From Arthrobacter_B citreus (GTDB lineage: Bacteria; Actinomycetota; Actinomycetes; Actinomycetales; Micrococcaceae): 64,000 nucleotides of DNA. Location: assembly GCF_042429235.1 (NCBI RefSeq), contig NZ_JBHMBA010000020.1; one strand, 5' to 3'. The notes beneath the pieces were generated by a model that did not search any database, was not told the DNA's origin, and saw nothing but the letters and a program-made list of their open reading frames with translations. Positions 8,262 through 17,848 of the stretch are shown one piece after another (the first letter of the stretch is position 1; each line of letters starts with the position of its first letter). The position numbers and the translations under genes were made by a program.

Positions 8262-10883
8262 AAGGCAATTCGAAGGTTTACCGTCCGAACAGTCCTCCCC
8301 GACAGCATCGCTCCGCTGAGCAAGCTGGCTTCGAACCTGCGGTGGTCGTGGCATGAGCCCACCACGCGGCTTTTCGCTGACCTCGATCCGGCGGCCTGGG
8401 TGGCGAGCGGCCACGATCCGGTCAGGTTCCTCGGATCGGTCAGCCGGGCCAGTCTTGAGCGAATGTCCCAAGACCCCGGCCTGGTCCAGCGCATCCAGGA
8501 TCTTGGAGCCGACCTGGACACCTACCTCGATGCTCCCCGCTGGTACCAGAGCCTGGGTGAGGACGCGCCGCGGTCAGTGGCGTACTTCTCCCCCGAGTAC
8601 GGGATCAGCGCCGTCCTGCCCCAGTATTCAGGCGGACTTGGCATCCTCGCCGGCGACCACCTCAAAGCCGCGTCCGATCTGGGCGTCCCGCTGATCGCCG
8701 TCGGCCTGCTGTACCAGGCCGGCTACTTTAAGCAGGCGCTGTCCCGCGACGGATGGCAGCTGGAAACATACCCCGTACTGGACCCCAACGGCCTGCCGCT
8801 GACCCTGCTGCGGGAGGACGACGGAACGCCGGCACGCGTGAGCCTCCCGCTGCCGAATAACCGCCGGCTCTCCGCGCAGATTTGGCGCGCCGACGTCGGA
8901 CGCGTGCCCCTGCTGCTGCTGGATTCCGATGTCACGGGCAACGACGACGCCGCGCGCGGCATCACCGACCGGCTCTACGGCGGCGGCGGTGACCATCGGC
9001 TGCAGCAGGAACTGCTGCTGGGCATGGGCGGGATCAAGGCGCTGCGCGTTTATGAGCGCCTCACGGGCGCTGCCGGTCCCGAGGTCTTCCACACCAACGA
9101 GGGGCATGCCGGGTTCCTGGGCGTGGAGCGGATCCGCGAATTGATGGATACCGGCATGGGATGGGAAGAAGCCCTGACCGTCAGCCGTTCCAACACAGTG
9201 TTCACCACCCACACTCCGGTGCCCGCCGGCATTGACCGCTTTGACCAGGCACAGATCCGGCACTTCTTCAACGCCGGTCTGGCCCAGTCGGTTCCCACCG
9301 ACAAGGTGCTTGGCCTCGGCTCCGAAAGCTATGAGGGCGGGGATCCCGGGAAGTTCAACATGGCGGTCATGGGGCTGCGCCTGGCTCAGCGGGCCAATGG
9401 GGTGGCCAAGCTCCACGGTGAAGTATCGCGGGAGATGTTCTCCGGCCTGTGGCCCGGCTTCGATGTCTCGGAGGTCCCGATCACCTCGGTCACCAACGGC
9501 GTGCACGTTCCGTCCTGGGTGGATCCGGAACTCACGAAGCTTGCCAGTGAGAAGTTCGGCGTTGCCACGGTCCATGACCGGGACTGGGGCCGCGCCTACG
9601 AAATCAGCGACCAGGACCTGTGGGAGCTGCGGCGGCGGCTGCGCTCCAATCTGATCACCGACGTCCGCCGGCGGGTGCGTTCGGCGTGGCGCAAGCGCGG
9701 AGCAACGGACCCCGAGCTTGCCTGGACCGAGAATGTCCTGGATCCGGATGTGCTGACCATTGGGTTTGCGCGCCGCGTGCCCACGTACAAGCGGCTGACC
9801 CTGATGCTGCGCGACCCAGCCCGGCTCAAGGCGCTGCTGCTGCATCCCACCCATCCCATCCAGGTGGTGGTGGCCGGTAAATCCCATCCCGCTGATGAGC
9901 AGGGCAAGCGCATGATCCAGGACCTCGTCCGCTTTACTGACGATCCCGAGGTCCGGCACCGCATTGTCTTCCTGCCCAACTACGACATTGCGATGGCACG
10001 CACGCTGTTCCCCGGCTGCGATGTGTGGCTCAACAATCCGCTGCGTCCACTGGAGGCCTCGGGCACGTCCGGCATGAAGTCCGCAATCAACGGAGGACTG
10101 AACCTTTCGGTGCTGGATGGCTGGTGGGACGAAATGTTCGACGGCGACAACGGCTGGGCGATTCCCTCCGCCAACCCCACCAAGGGTGCTTACACCCGCG
10201 AGGTCTACAACCCGGACCAGCGGGATGATCTCGAGGCCGCGGCGCTGTACGATCTGCTGGAAAACGCCGTTACTCCCCTGTTCTACGGGAAGGAGCCGCC
10301 CGCTGAGGCCGGGGCCGCCGGGCCATCGGATCCTCCGTCCAACGCGCTGCCGAGCGAGTGGCTGGAAATGGTCAAGCACACGCTGGCCGATCTTGGGCCG
10401 GCCGTTTCCGCGAACCGCATGCTGCGTGAATACGTGAACCGGCTCTACCGGCCCGCGGGGCAGTCCGGCCGGGCGGCCTCCGCGGACGGATACTCAGCCG
10501 CCAAGGAGCTGGCCGCCTGGATTACCCGCATCCGCGACGGCTGGTCCGGCGTCTCAGTGGAACATGTGGATTCCATTGGCATCACCGATGATCCGCAAAT
10601 CGGCGACCGGCTTACCGTGCAGGCGTATGTTTCGCTGGGTTCCCTGCGCCCGGAGGATGTCAGCGTGGAAGTGGCCTACGGCAAGGCGCTGGAAAATGAC
10701 CAGCTCAGCGATCCCCGCACCGAAGAACTGGAACAGGCGGAGGACCTGGGTTCCGGGCGGCATCTTTTCTCCGGCACCATCGGCATTGAGCAGGCGGGAC
10801 CGTTCGGCTACACCGTGCGGGTGCTTCCGGTGCACTCCGGACTCGCGTCGAAGGCCGAGCTCGGCCTGGTGGCGAACGCCTAG
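8259..10883 (+). CDS. glgP: Alpha-glucan phosphorylase
   Basis: PLP-dependent phosphorolysis of alpha-1,4-glucan to glucose 1-phosphate. It is of the actinobacterial type with an extra N-terminal domain (DUF3417-like, ~1-110). The active-site region SPEYGISAVLPQYSGGLG follows, and the PLP Lys is in EASGTSGMKSAINGG near residue 606. At 874 aa it has the length of this subfamily. It is transcribed away from glgE and ends tail-to-tail with glgX: the two TAG stops share one CTAG. It releases what the glgE operon stores. Confidence 0.95.
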   Translation: MKAIRRFTVRTVLPDSIAPLSKLASNLRWSWHEPTTRLFADLDPAAWVASGHDPVRFLGSVSRASLERMSQDPGLVQRIQDLGADLDTYLDAPRWYQSLGEDAPRSVAYFSPEYGISAVLPQYSGGLGILAGDHLKAASDLGVPLIAVGLLYQAGYFKQALSRDGWQLETYPVLDPNGLPLTLLREDDGTPARVSLPLPNNRRLSAQIWRADVGRVPLLLLDSDVTGNDDAARGITDRLYGGGGDHRLQQELLLGMGGIKALRVYERLTGAAGPEVFHTNEGHAGFLGVERIRELMDTGMGWEEALTVSRSNTVFTTHTPVPAGIDRFDQAQIRHFFNAGLAQSVPTDKVLGLGSESYEGGDPGKFNMAVMGLRLAQRANGVAKLHGEVSREMFSGLWPGFDVSEVPITSVTNGVHVPSWVDPELTKLASEKFGVATVHDRDWGRAYEISDQDLWELRRRLRSNLITDVRRRVRSAWRKRGATDPELAWTENVLDPDVLTIGFARRVPTYKRLTLMLRDPARLKALLLHPTHPIQVVVAGKSHPADEQGKRMIQDLVRFTDDPEVRHRIVFLPNYDIAMARTLFPGCDVWLNNPLRPLEASGTSGMKSAINGGLNLSVLDGWWDEMFDGDNGWAIPSANPTKGAYTREVYNPDQRDDLEAAALYDLLENAVTPLFYGKEPPAEAGAAGPSDPPSNALPSEWLEMVKHTLADLGPAVSANRMLREYVNRLYRPAGQSGRAASADGYSAAKELAAWITRIRDGWSGVSVEHVDSIGITDDPQIGDRLTVQAYVSLGSLRPEDVSVEVAYGKALENDQLSDPRTEELEQAEDLGSGRHLFSGTIGIEQAGPFGYTVRVLPVHSGLASKAELGLVANA

Positions 10884-12991
10884 GCGCGGTAGAGGCTGAC
10901 GGAGTTGGCGGGAAGGATGTCCTTCCCGCCACCGCGGTGCAGCTCGCCGGTGCGGCTTTGACCGTCCGCCGCGGTGCTCAGGAGCAGCTCGTAGGCATGG
11001 TCCTCGTCGCGGACGGCACCGGATCGGTTTAGCGCTTCCGCGTCCGGCAGGACAATCTCCACGTCCTGCAGCGATCCGTTCAGGACAAACAGGCCGTTCA
11101 CCTCGCCCGCAGAGGAACCCACCAGCAGCTGGACCACCCGGGTTGAGGGATCCTGCCACTTGTCCTGGGCCATGGGCTGGCCGTCGGCATCAAACCACAG
11201 CAGGGACGTTCCGCGGGAATCGGCCGGGAACCGGTACGGCTGCGATGCCAGGAAGTACCGGCGCAGGCGCAGCAGCGTGCGGGTAAAGTCCAGCATCGCC
11301 TCGGCTTCAGCGTCCAAGTCCCAGTGTGTCCAGGCCATCGGGGTGTCCTGGCAGTAGGCGTTGTTGTTGCCGTGCTGGGTCCTCCCCAGCTCATCTCCTG
11401 CCGTAATCATCGGAACCCCCAATGACATCAGCAGCGTGGCCATGATGTTTCGGGCGCTCTGGCCCCGGCGGGCATTAATCCGTTCGTCATCCGTGGGACC
11501 TTCGACACCGTGGTTATAGCTGCGGTTGTCGCTGCTGCCGTCCCGGTTGTCCTCGCCGTTGGCCTCGTTGTGCTTGCGCTCGTAACTGGTCAGGTCTGCC
11601 AGGGTGAAGCCGTCATGGGCGGTGACCAGATTGATCGAGGACAGCGCTGTCCGGCCCGAGCCGGCAAACAGGTCCACGGACCCGGCCAGCGAACCGGCGA
11701 TCCGGTCCACCGGCCCGCCCGTACCCCCGCCGGCCAGCGCGGCTTGGTCCCGGAGCCAAAAATCGCGCACGGAGTCCCGGAAGCGGTCATTCCAGTCGGC
11801 CCAGCCGGGCGGAAAGTTGCCCGTCTGCCATCCGTCCGGGCCGATGTCCCAAGGTTCGGCGATCAGCTTGATGCCGTTGAGGACGGGATCGGCGGCCAAA
11901 GCAATGAGGAAAGGGTGGCGCCGGTCGAAGCGGCCGTCCGCGCCGCGGCAGAGTGCCGGAGCAAGGTCGAAGCGGAAGCCGTCCACCTGGTATTCCTGGA
12001 CCCAGTGGCGCAGGGAGTCCAGTGCCATTTGGATGACGCGGGGTTCACTGAAATCCAGCGTATTTCCGCATCCGGTGGTGTCGAAGTAGCGGCCCTCGGC
12101 GTCGTGGCGGTAATACCTTTCATCACCGAGTCCGCGCCAGCTCAGGGCAGGCTGGTCCTTTTTCCCCTCGGCCGTGTGGTTGTACACCACGTCCAGGATG
12201 ACTTCGAGTCCGCCCTCATGCAGTGACCGGATCATTCCCTTGACCTCGTCCTGGACAGCCTTGGGCCCGGCGGCCTGTGCCGCACGCGTGGCGTATTCCG
12301 AATGCGGGGCGAAAAATCCAAGGGTGTTGTAGCCCCAGTAGTTGGTCAGGCCCAGCATCCGCAGGTGTTCTTCGTCCGTATGGAAGTGGATCGGCAGGAG
12401 TTCGATGGCAGTCACCCCAAGGCCCTTGAGGTAATCCACCATGACGGGGTGGCCGAAGCCGGCGTAAGTGCCGCGCAGCTCTTCAGGGATTTCGGGGTGG
12501 AGCATGGTTTGCCCGCGGACGTGCGCCTCATAAATGACCGTGTCCCGCCAGGGGGTGTGCGGTTGCCGCGACGAACCCCAGTCAAAGGCCGAGTCAACGT
12601 GCACCGAGAAGAACAGGGGGACATCGCCTTCGCCCGGCACCTGGTCGATTCCGCGTCCGTACGGATCCAGCAGCAGCTGGAAGCTGCCCGGCTCGCCGGG
12701 CAGCTCCTTTCCCCGGGGCCAGAATCCGTAGCGTGAACCGTAGGACAGTCCGGTGACCCGTCCATGGTGAATGCCGGCAACGGATTCGCCGAGGGGTTCG
12801 GAAGCCCACACGCCCGGCGCCTTCTCGAAGTGGATGTCCATTGCGGACTGGCCCGGAGCATAAATGGACACGTTGACGGTTCCCGGCACCGCTTCGATGC
12901 CGGGAACAGAGTTCTTCACACCAAGTGGGAAGGGCCTGGAGACGCGCCGTGCGGCGGCTTGGCCCTGTGGATCACTCTTCAGGTCTGCCAT
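10880..12991 (-). CDS. glgX: Glycogen debranching enzyme
   Basis: A GH13 isoamylase-type enzyme that cleaves alpha-1,6 branches, usually on chains shortened by phosphorylase. It has a CBM48-like N-terminal region (to ~150), the nucleophile Asp in GFRFDLAPAL near 342 and Glu in IAEPWDIGPDG near 376. Length (703 aa) is normal. Its stop overlaps the glgP stop by 4 bp on the opposite strand. It lies 27 bp downstream of rlmB on the same strand and may be partly read from it. Confidence 0.95.
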   Translation of the reverse strand: MADLKSDPQGQAAARRVSRPFPLGVKNSVPGIEAVPGTVNVSIYAPGQSAMDIHFEKAPGVWASEPLGESVAGIHHGRVTGLSYGSRYGFWPRGKELPGEPGSFQLLLDPYGRGIDQVPGEGDVPLFFSVHVDSAFDWGSSRQPHTPWRDTVIYEAHVRGQTMLHPEIPEELRGTYAGFGHPVMVDYLKGLGVTAIELLPIHFHTDEEHLRMLGLTNYWGYNTLGFFAPHSEYATRAAQAAGPKAVQDEVKGMIRSLHEGGLEVILDVVYNHTAEGKKDQPALSWRGLGDERYYRHDAEGRYFDTTGCGNTLDFSEPRVIQMALDSLRHWVQEYQVDGFRFDLAPALCRGADGRFDRRHPFLIALAADPVLNGIKLIAEPWDIGPDGWQTGNFPPGWADWNDRFRDSVRDFWLRDQAALAGGGTGGPVDRIAGSLAGSVDLFAGSGRTALSSINLVTAHDGFTLADLTSYERKHNEANGEDNRDGSSDNRSYNHGVEGPTDDERINARRGQSARNIMATLLMSLGVPMITAGDELGRTQHGNNNAYCQDTPMAWTHWDLDAEAEAMLDFTRTLLRLRRYFLASQPYRFPADSRGTSLLWFDADGQPMAQDKWQDPSTRVVQLLVGSSAGEVNGLFVLNGSLQDVEIVLPDAEALNRSGAVRDEDHAYELLLSTAADGQSRTGELHRGGGKDILPANSVSLYRA

Positions 12992-13018
12992 GCTGCCTCT
13001 CGGATGACTCCGCCGTCT

Positions 13019-14020
13019 TTAAGCGGAACGCTGCCGTGAAATTTCGTACAGGCTGATGCCGACTGCCATGGAGGCGTTCAGTGATTCCATCGCCGAATCA
13101 ATGGGAATGGAAACGATCTGGTCGCAGTTTTCGCGAACCAGGCGGGACAGCCCCTTGCCCTCGGAACCCACCACAATGCAGATGGGGTCCTTGGCCAGGA
13201 CGGTGTTCGGCAGCGAGACGTCGCCGTCTCCGTCCAGGCCCACGACAAAGATGCCCATCTTCTTGAACGCCTTCAGGGCGTTGTTCAGGTTTCCGGCGCG
13301 GGCGACCGGAACACGGACGGCAGCGCCGGCACTGGTCTTCCACGCCGACGCGGTCATGCCCACGGCACGGCGTTCCGGCACGATGACTCCGTGGGCGCTG
13401 AACGCGGACGCGGACCGGATAATCGCGCCAAGGTTGCGCGGGTCGGTGATGCCGTCCAGAGCCACGAACAGCGGGGCGTTGCGGATGTGCCCCTTCTTCC
13501 ACGCCTCAATGGTCTCCTGTGCCAGGTCCATCGGGTCTGCATACTCATACGGCGGAATCTGCAGCACGAGGCCCTGGTGCACGGCCTCGTTGGTCATGCG
13601 GTCCAGCTCAGGCTTGTGGGTCTCCATGACGGGCAGGCCGCGGTCCGCCGCCATCTTGAGGGATTCGCGGACGCGGTCGTCCATGTCGATCCGAACCGCC
13701 ACGTGCAGTGCCTTGGCGGGAATGCCGGCGCGCAGGGCTTCGACCACCGAGTTGCGGCCGGTGACGACTTCCTCTGCCACCTTGCCGCGGACGTTAGTGC
13801 CGTTTCGGCCGCCGGCGGCGCGGTTATCGCGGGAGTCGCCGCGCTTGGCAGCTGAGCGCTCAGCCAGCTGCTTGTTCTTGTACGCCTTGTGATAGGGGCG
13901 TTCTTCAGCCTTGGGTGTGGGTCCTTTACCCTCAAGGGCCTTGCGGCCCAATCCACCGGTGCCCCCGCTGGGGCCCTTTTTGGCTTTACGCATTGCGCCG
14001 GGACGTCCGTTGTTGGCCAT
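13019..14020 (-). CDS. rlmB: 23S rRNA (guanosine-2'-O-)-methyltransferase, TrmH/SpoU family
   Basis: An SPOUT methyltransferase predicted to 2'-O-methylate G2251 (E. coli numbering) of 23S rRNA. Residues ~1-80 are a basic low-complexity tail common in actinobacterial homologues. The substrate-binding domain starts at VTGRNSVVEALRAG. The three SPOUT motifs are present: DGITDPRNLGAIIRSA, IVVGSEGKGLSRLVRENC and SLNASMAVGISLYE. The ATG has a good ribosome-binding site (AAGGTG, 7 nt). It heads the rlmB-cysS-ispF-ispD-carD gene order also found in mycobacteria. Confidence 0.93.
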   Translation of the reverse strand: MANNGRPGAMRKAKKGPSGGTGGLGRKALEGKGPTPKAEERPYHKAYKNKQLAERSAAKRGDSRDNRAAGGRNGTNVRGKVAEEVVTGRNSVVEALRAGIPAKALHVAVRIDMDDRVRESLKMAADRGLPVMETHKPELDRMTNEAVHQGLVLQIPPYEYADPMDLAQETIEAWKKGHIRNAPLFVALDGITDPRNLGAIIRSASAFSAHGVIVPERRAVGMTASAWKTSAGAAVRVPVARAGNLNNALKAFKKMGIFVVGLDGDGDVSLPNTVLAKDPICIVVGSEGKGLSRLVRENCDQIVSIPIDSAMESLNASMAVGISLYEISRQRSA

Positions 14021-14032
14021 CGATTACACCTT

Positions 14033-14063
14033 AAACCTAGAAGAAAGCATTACTTCTAGTTTA
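14033..14063. repeat. Inverted repeat upstream of rlmB
   Basis: CTAGAAG (14037-14043) pairs with CTTCTAG (14053-14059) across a 9-nt loop, flanked by AAAC and GTTT. It lies 13 bp upstream of the rlmB ATG and downstream of cysS. It may be a weak terminator of cysS, or an operator or 5' UTR hairpin for rlmB; the sequence does not decide. Confidence 0.45.
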
Positions 14064-14152
14064 CGCAGGCTCCCGGGCGGCCGCTGTCCACGCCCGGAAG
14101 TGTACTCCCACAGCCAAATTGCGGCTGGATCCGGCCCTTCCTGCCGGCGGGA

Positions 14153-15610
14153 TCAGCCGTTGGCCAGGCTCCAGCGTGCGCCGTCGGGGGTGTCCTCCAC
14201 AGTGATCCCGGCCCCGGCGAGCGAGTTCCGGATGGCGTCGGCCCGTGCCCAGTCCTTCGCGGCGCGGGCATCAACCCGCTGCCGCAGCTGGTCCTGGATG
14301 AGGGCGTCCAGGGCGTTGTGCTCCGGACCGCCGGTCCGTGCCGGCTGCTGCACCGCGTCCAGTCCCAGGGCCATGGTCATGGTCAGCACGGCGTGCAGCG
14401 CGTCCCTGACCCGGTCCGTGTCCCCGTCGGCAAGGGCGGTGTTCCCGGCCCGGACGGTGTCGTGCAGGACCGCCAGCGCCTGCGGCACGTTGAGGTCATC
14501 ATCCATGGCTTCCGCGAAGGCCGCCGGCATGGAGCGGTGGGTGTCCAGGACAAAACCGGAATCGCCGGTGCCGTGGACCTTCGCCCGTGCCTTGTCGATG
14601 AAACCGTCAATGCGTTCGACGGCGGCCGCAGCTTCCTGCAGCGAGGTGGGCCGGTAATCCAGGACGGACCGGTAGTGGGCCTGTCCCAGGTAGTAGCGGA
14701 CCACCCGGGGGGAGGCCTGGGACAGCATCTCCGCGGGGCTCACCGTGTTGCCGATGGACTTGGACATCTTCTCGCCTTCGAAGGTGACCATGCCGTTGTG
14801 CATCCAGAAGTTGGCGAAACCGTCCCCGGCGGCCTGCGACTGGGCCATTTCATTTTCGTGATGCGGGAACCGCAAATCCAGGCCGCCGCCGTGGATGTCG
14901 AACTGCGGGCCGAGGTACTTGGTGACCATGGCCGAGCATTCCAGGTGCCAGCCCGGCCGGCCCTTGCCCCAGGGGCTGTCCCAGGCGGCCGTTTCCGGCT
15001 CGCCGTCCTTATGGCCCTTCCACAGCGCGAAGTCCCGCGGGTCGCGCTTGCCGCGCGGGCCGGCGTCGGGCGCTGCCTGCATGTCAACAATGTTCTGCCG
15101 GGTCAGCGAACCGTACCTGTCCCAGGACCGGACGTCGAAGTACACGTCGCCGGAGTCATCCAGGGCAGGGTATGCGTGACCGGCGTCGATGAGGCGTGAG
15201 ATGAGTGCGTGCATTTCCGGAATGTGTCCGGTGGCGCGGGGTTCGTAGGTGGGCCGCTGCACGCCCAGGGTGTCGTAGGCCTTGGCGAATTCCTGCTCGA
15301 AGCGGTAGGCCAGCGCCCACCACTGCTCGTCCGGGACGACGTCACCGGACGGCTCGGCACCCACCGAATCAGCTGCCTTCGCCAGGATCTTGTCGTCAAT
15401 GTCCGTGACGTTGCGGACCGTTGTGACGCGGAATCCGCGGAACTGCAGCCAGCGGGTGAGCTGATCAAAAACGATGGCCGAGCGGATATGGCCCACGTGC
15501 GGTTTGCCCTGCACTGTAGCGCCGCAGTAGTAAAGGCTTACCTCGCCCTTTTTGAGCGGGACGAAGTCGCGGATCTGCGCGGTTGCGGTGTCATAGAATC
15601 TCAGGCTCAC
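14153..15610 (-). CDS. cysS: Cysteine-tRNA ligase
   Basis: A class I aminoacyl-tRNA synthetase that charges tRNA-Cys. It shows the zinc Cys in YYCGATVQ, the HIGH-type motif HVGHIRS, and KMSKS in GEKMSKSIGN. At 485 aa it is full length. It is a true CysS rather than the mycothiol ligase MshC, which lacks this C-terminal tRNA-binding region. The GTG start has TAGCCT 6 nt upstream and no Shine-Dalgarno. Confidence 0.96.
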   Translation of the reverse strand: MSLRFYDTATAQIRDFVPLKKGEVSLYYCGATVQGKPHVGHIRSAIVFDQLTRWLQFRGFRVTTVRNVTDIDDKILAKAADSVGAEPSGDVVPDEQWWALAYRFEQEFAKAYDTLGVQRPTYEPRATGHIPEMHALISRLIDAGHAYPALDDSGDVYFDVRSWDRYGSLTRQNIVDMQAAPDAGPRGKRDPRDFALWKGHKDGEPETAAWDSPWGKGRPGWHLECSAMVTKYLGPQFDIHGGGLDLRFPHHENEMAQSQAAGDGFANFWMHNGMVTFEGEKMSKSIGNTVSPAEMLSQASPRVVRYYLGQAHYRSVLDYRPTSLQEAAAAVERIDGFIDKARAKVHGTGDSGFVLDTHRSMPAAFAEAMDDDLNVPQALAVLHDTVRAGNTALADGDTDRVRDALHAVLTMTMALGLDAVQQPARTGGPEHNALDALIQDQLRQRVDARAAKDWARADAIRNSLAGAGITVEDTPDGARWSLANG

Positions 15611-15622
15611 CGCTCTAGGCTA
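15608..15622 (-). promoter_or_regulatory. Leaderless promoter of cysS
   Basis: TAGCCT (15617-15622), 6 nt, then the GTG start. It lies in the 34-bp gap after ispF, so cysS has its own start site as well as possible read-through. Confidence 0.45.
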
Positions 15623-15644
15623 TCGCCTGCCGGGGCCCGGGAGC

Positions 15645-16160
15645 TTAACTGCCGGACAGCAGGGGGTTTTGCACCTGCACGACGACGGCGGTGGCCACGG
15701 CGGCGATGCCTTCCCCACGCCCGGTGAAGCCGAGGCCGTCGGTGGTGGTGGCCGAGACGCTGACCGGGGCGCCTGCCGCGCCGCTGAGGACCGCTTCGGC
15801 CTCGGCACGGCGCGGCGCAAACTTGGGCCGGTTGCCGATCAGCTGCACTGCCACGTTGCCGATCTCGAATCCGGCGCCGCGCACGATCCGGGCCGCTTCC
15901 TCCAACAGGGTGATGCCGGAGGCGCCGGCGTATTCGGGCCGGTCGGTGCCGAAGTGCGTGCCAAGATCACCCAGGCCGGCGGCGGAGAACAGGGCATCGG
16001 CTGCGGCGTGGGCCACGGGATCGCCGTCGGAGTGACCGGAGAGGCCGCGTTCCCCGTCCCACAGCAGGCCGGCAACCCACAGGGGCCGTGGCGCGTCATC
16101 GGGCGCGAAGGCGTGCACGTCGACGCCGATTCCGGTGCGGGGAAGGTTCACGGAAGGCAT
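15645..16160 (-). CDS. ispF: 2-C-methyl-D-erythritol 2,4-cyclodiphosphate synthase
   Basis: The fifth step of the MEP isoprenoid pathway, forming the cyclic diphosphate with release of CMP. Metal ligands are visible in GIGVDVHAF and the family signature HSDGDPVAHAAADAL. The length is 171 aa. It lies 3 bp after ispD, the enzyme two steps earlier in the same pathway, so they are one transcription unit. Confidence 0.95.
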   Translation of the reverse strand: MPSVNLPRTGIGVDVHAFAPDDAPRPLWVAGLLWDGERGLSGHSDGDPVAHAAADALFSAAGLGDLGTHFGTDRPEYAGASGITLLEEAARIVRGAGFEIGNVAVQLIGNRPKFAPRRAEAEAVLSGAAGAPVSVSATTTDGLGFTGRGEGIAAVATAVVVQVQNPLLSGS

Positions 16161-16163
16161 GGA

Positions 16164-16928
16164 TCAGTCCTTAGGGTCGGTGGAGGTGCGGGCCAGGACG
16201 GCTTCAGCAAGCAGCATGTCCATGGGGGTGGTGATTTTCAGGGACAGTTCCGAGCCGTCGACGACGAACACCGCGGCGCCGAGGGATTCCGCCAGCATGG
16301 CATCGTCGGTGACCGCGGCTGCCTGCTCCGCGGTGAACCGGCGGGCTGCCTCGTGGGCGCGCCGCAGCAGTCCGGCATCGAACCCCTGCGGAGTCTGGAC
16401 GGCTCGGAGGGTGGACCGGTCAGGGGTGCCGGTAACCACGCGCGGCGCGATGCCCGCCTGCGCCGAAGTGGTGGGCGCCGTCGTCTTGACGGTGTCGGTG
16501 ACGGGTACGGCCGGAATCACCGCTTCCGCCCCCGCAGCCAGCGCGTCAGCAACCCGGGCGAACACGTCCGGCGGCGTCATGGCACGGGCGGCATCGTGGA
16601 CGAGCACGGCATCAAGGTTGGCGGGGAGCGCCTGCAGGGCCGCGTGGACGGAATCGGCCCGGGTGGCACCGCCGTCGACGACGGTCAGAGGCGCCCTGAG
16701 CGCTGCACCGCGGCAGAGCGAACGCATGACCGTGTCACCGGCCGGAACCGCAACGCTGATGACCGTGGCAATGCCGGATGCTTCTATCCCCCGCAGGGCA
16801 TGGACAAGAAGCGGGACGCCGGCCAGCGGCACCTGGGCCTTGGGGACGCCGTAGCCAAGCCGCTGGCCCGAACCGCCCGCTACGACAATGACACCGATCC
16901 GCTGTTCGCGGGAAACTGGAGAAGACAC
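16164..16928 (-). CDS. ispD: 2-C-methyl-D-erythritol 4-phosphate cytidylyltransferase
   Basis: Transfers CMP to MEP to give CDP-ME in the MEP pathway. The nucleotide-binding loop VVAGGSGQRLGYGVPKAQVPL near residues 15-35 is intact, and VLVHDAARAMTPPD is the typical middle motif. The length is 254 aa. The GTG start is preceded by TAGGCT at 6 nt without a ribosome-binding site, so the start was kept as a leaderless one. Confidence 0.95.
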   Translation of the reverse strand: MSSPVSREQRIGVIVVAGGSGQRLGYGVPKAQVPLAGVPLLVHALRGIEASGIATVISVAVPAGDTVMRSLCRGAALRAPLTVVDGGATRADSVHAALQALPANLDAVLVHDAARAMTPPDVFARVADALAAGAEAVIPAVPVTDTVKTTAPTTSAQAGIAPRVVTGTPDRSTLRAVQTPQGFDAGLLRRAHEAARRFTAEQAAAVTDDAMLAESLGAAVFVVDGSELSLKITTPMDMLLAEAVLARTSTDPKD

Positions 16929-16940
16929 CCCTTCAGCCTA
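16926..16940 (-). promoter_or_regulatory. Leaderless promoter of ispD-ispF
   Basis: TAGGCT (16935-16940), 6 nt, then the GTG of ispD. The same hexamer and spacing occur at DUF2516, the PLP-enzyme gene and tmk in this window. Confidence 0.5.
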
Positions 16941-17040
16941 GTGCCCGCGGTTCGGGGGCCGCTCCGCGCGGCATGGTCCTGACAGCAATGTTGGGGCAGC
17001 GCGCGAGGGATGAAGTGCAGGGCCCGAAACCGGGCTTTAA

Positions 17041-17070
17041 AGACAAAATGCCGGTCCGTGAGGACCGGCA
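17041..17070 (-). terminator. Terminator of carD
   Basis: A 9-bp stem TGCCGGTCC/GGACCGGCA with a 4-nt loop (17049-17070) is followed on the minus strand by TTTTGTCTTT. It is a good intrinsic terminator 29 bp after the carD stop, so carD is transcribed separately from ispD. Confidence 0.8.
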
Positions 17071-17098
17071 GCGTGCCGTGTGCTGTATTTCTCTGCTG

Positions 17099-17581
17099 TT
17101 AGCTTGCCAGAACCTTGTCCAGGACAACTGCGGCCTGGTCTTCGTCCGTCTTTTCAGCCAGCGCCAGCTCCGAAATCAGAATCTGGCGGGCTTTTGCGAG
17201 CATCCGCTTTTCCCCGGCAGACAGTCCGCGGTCGTGGTCGCGGCGCCACAGGTCACGAACGACCTCTGCCACCTTCACCACGTCACCGGACGCAAGCTTC
17301 TCCAGGTTTGCCTTGTAACGGCGCGACCAGTTGGTGGGTTCTTCAGTAAGCTCGGCGCGCAGCACATCAAAGACATGCTCCAGGCCTTCCTTACCCACCA
17401 CATCGCGAACCCCAACGAGGTCAACGTTTTCAGCCGGTACTTCTATGGTCAGATCACCCTGTGCCACCTTAAGCTTGAGATACATCTTCTCTTCGCCCTT
17501 GATGGTCCGCATCTTGATCTCTTCGATCTTCGCGGCACCGTGGTGAGGGTAAACAACTGTTTCGCCAACCTCAAAAACCAT
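17099..17581 (-). CDS. carD: CarD-family RNA polymerase-binding regulator
   Basis: Global regulator that binds the RNAP beta subunit and stabilises open complexes, notably at rRNA promoters. The N-terminal RNAP-interaction domain (MVFEVGETVVYPHHGAAKIEEI, ~1-60) and the C-terminal helical DNA-binding part (WSRRYKANLEKL) are both present. At 160 aa it matches mycobacterial CarD (162 aa). The ATG has an upstream AAGGGGAAAG ribosome-binding site. The position between ispD and a divergent lpqE is the mycobacterial arrangement. Confidence 0.95.
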   Translation of the reverse strand: MVFEVGETVVYPHHGAAKIEEIKMRTIKGEEKMYLKLKVAQGDLTIEVPAENVDLVGVRDVVGKEGLEHVFDVLRAELTEEPTNWSRRYKANLEKLASGDVVKVAEVVRDLWRRDHDRGLSAGEKRMLAKARQILISELALAEKTDEDQAAVVLDKVLAS

Positions 17582-17848
17582 GTGGACTTTCCCCTTTCCC
17601 AGCCTCTAGTTTACCATGGGTGCGACACGCCGAGAAGAGTTTTCGCAGGTCAGGTACCTGATCGTGACCCGCCTAGGTATTATCCGGCCTGCTTCCCGCG
17701 TTCCCACCTGCGGCGATGGCTCTGCGGAGGTGCATTTTGAGTCCTCCATGGAAGGGCGAAAATCCAACATTTTCGCTGTTTGCCGATAGGCTAGGCACAA
17801 AAGATAGCCGCAGGTCGCAAGACCGCAATACCCCAGGAGTTTTGTGCT

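Noticed and set aside
8628..10379. 583-aa open frame antisense to glgP
   Set aside because: A shadow frame of glgP, which has all phosphorylase motifs.
17782..17789. GCCGATAG upstream of lpqE as a sixth sigma-28 promoter
   Set aside because: The bases 15 bp upstream (TCCA) do not match CTWAC, and the gene is not flagellar.
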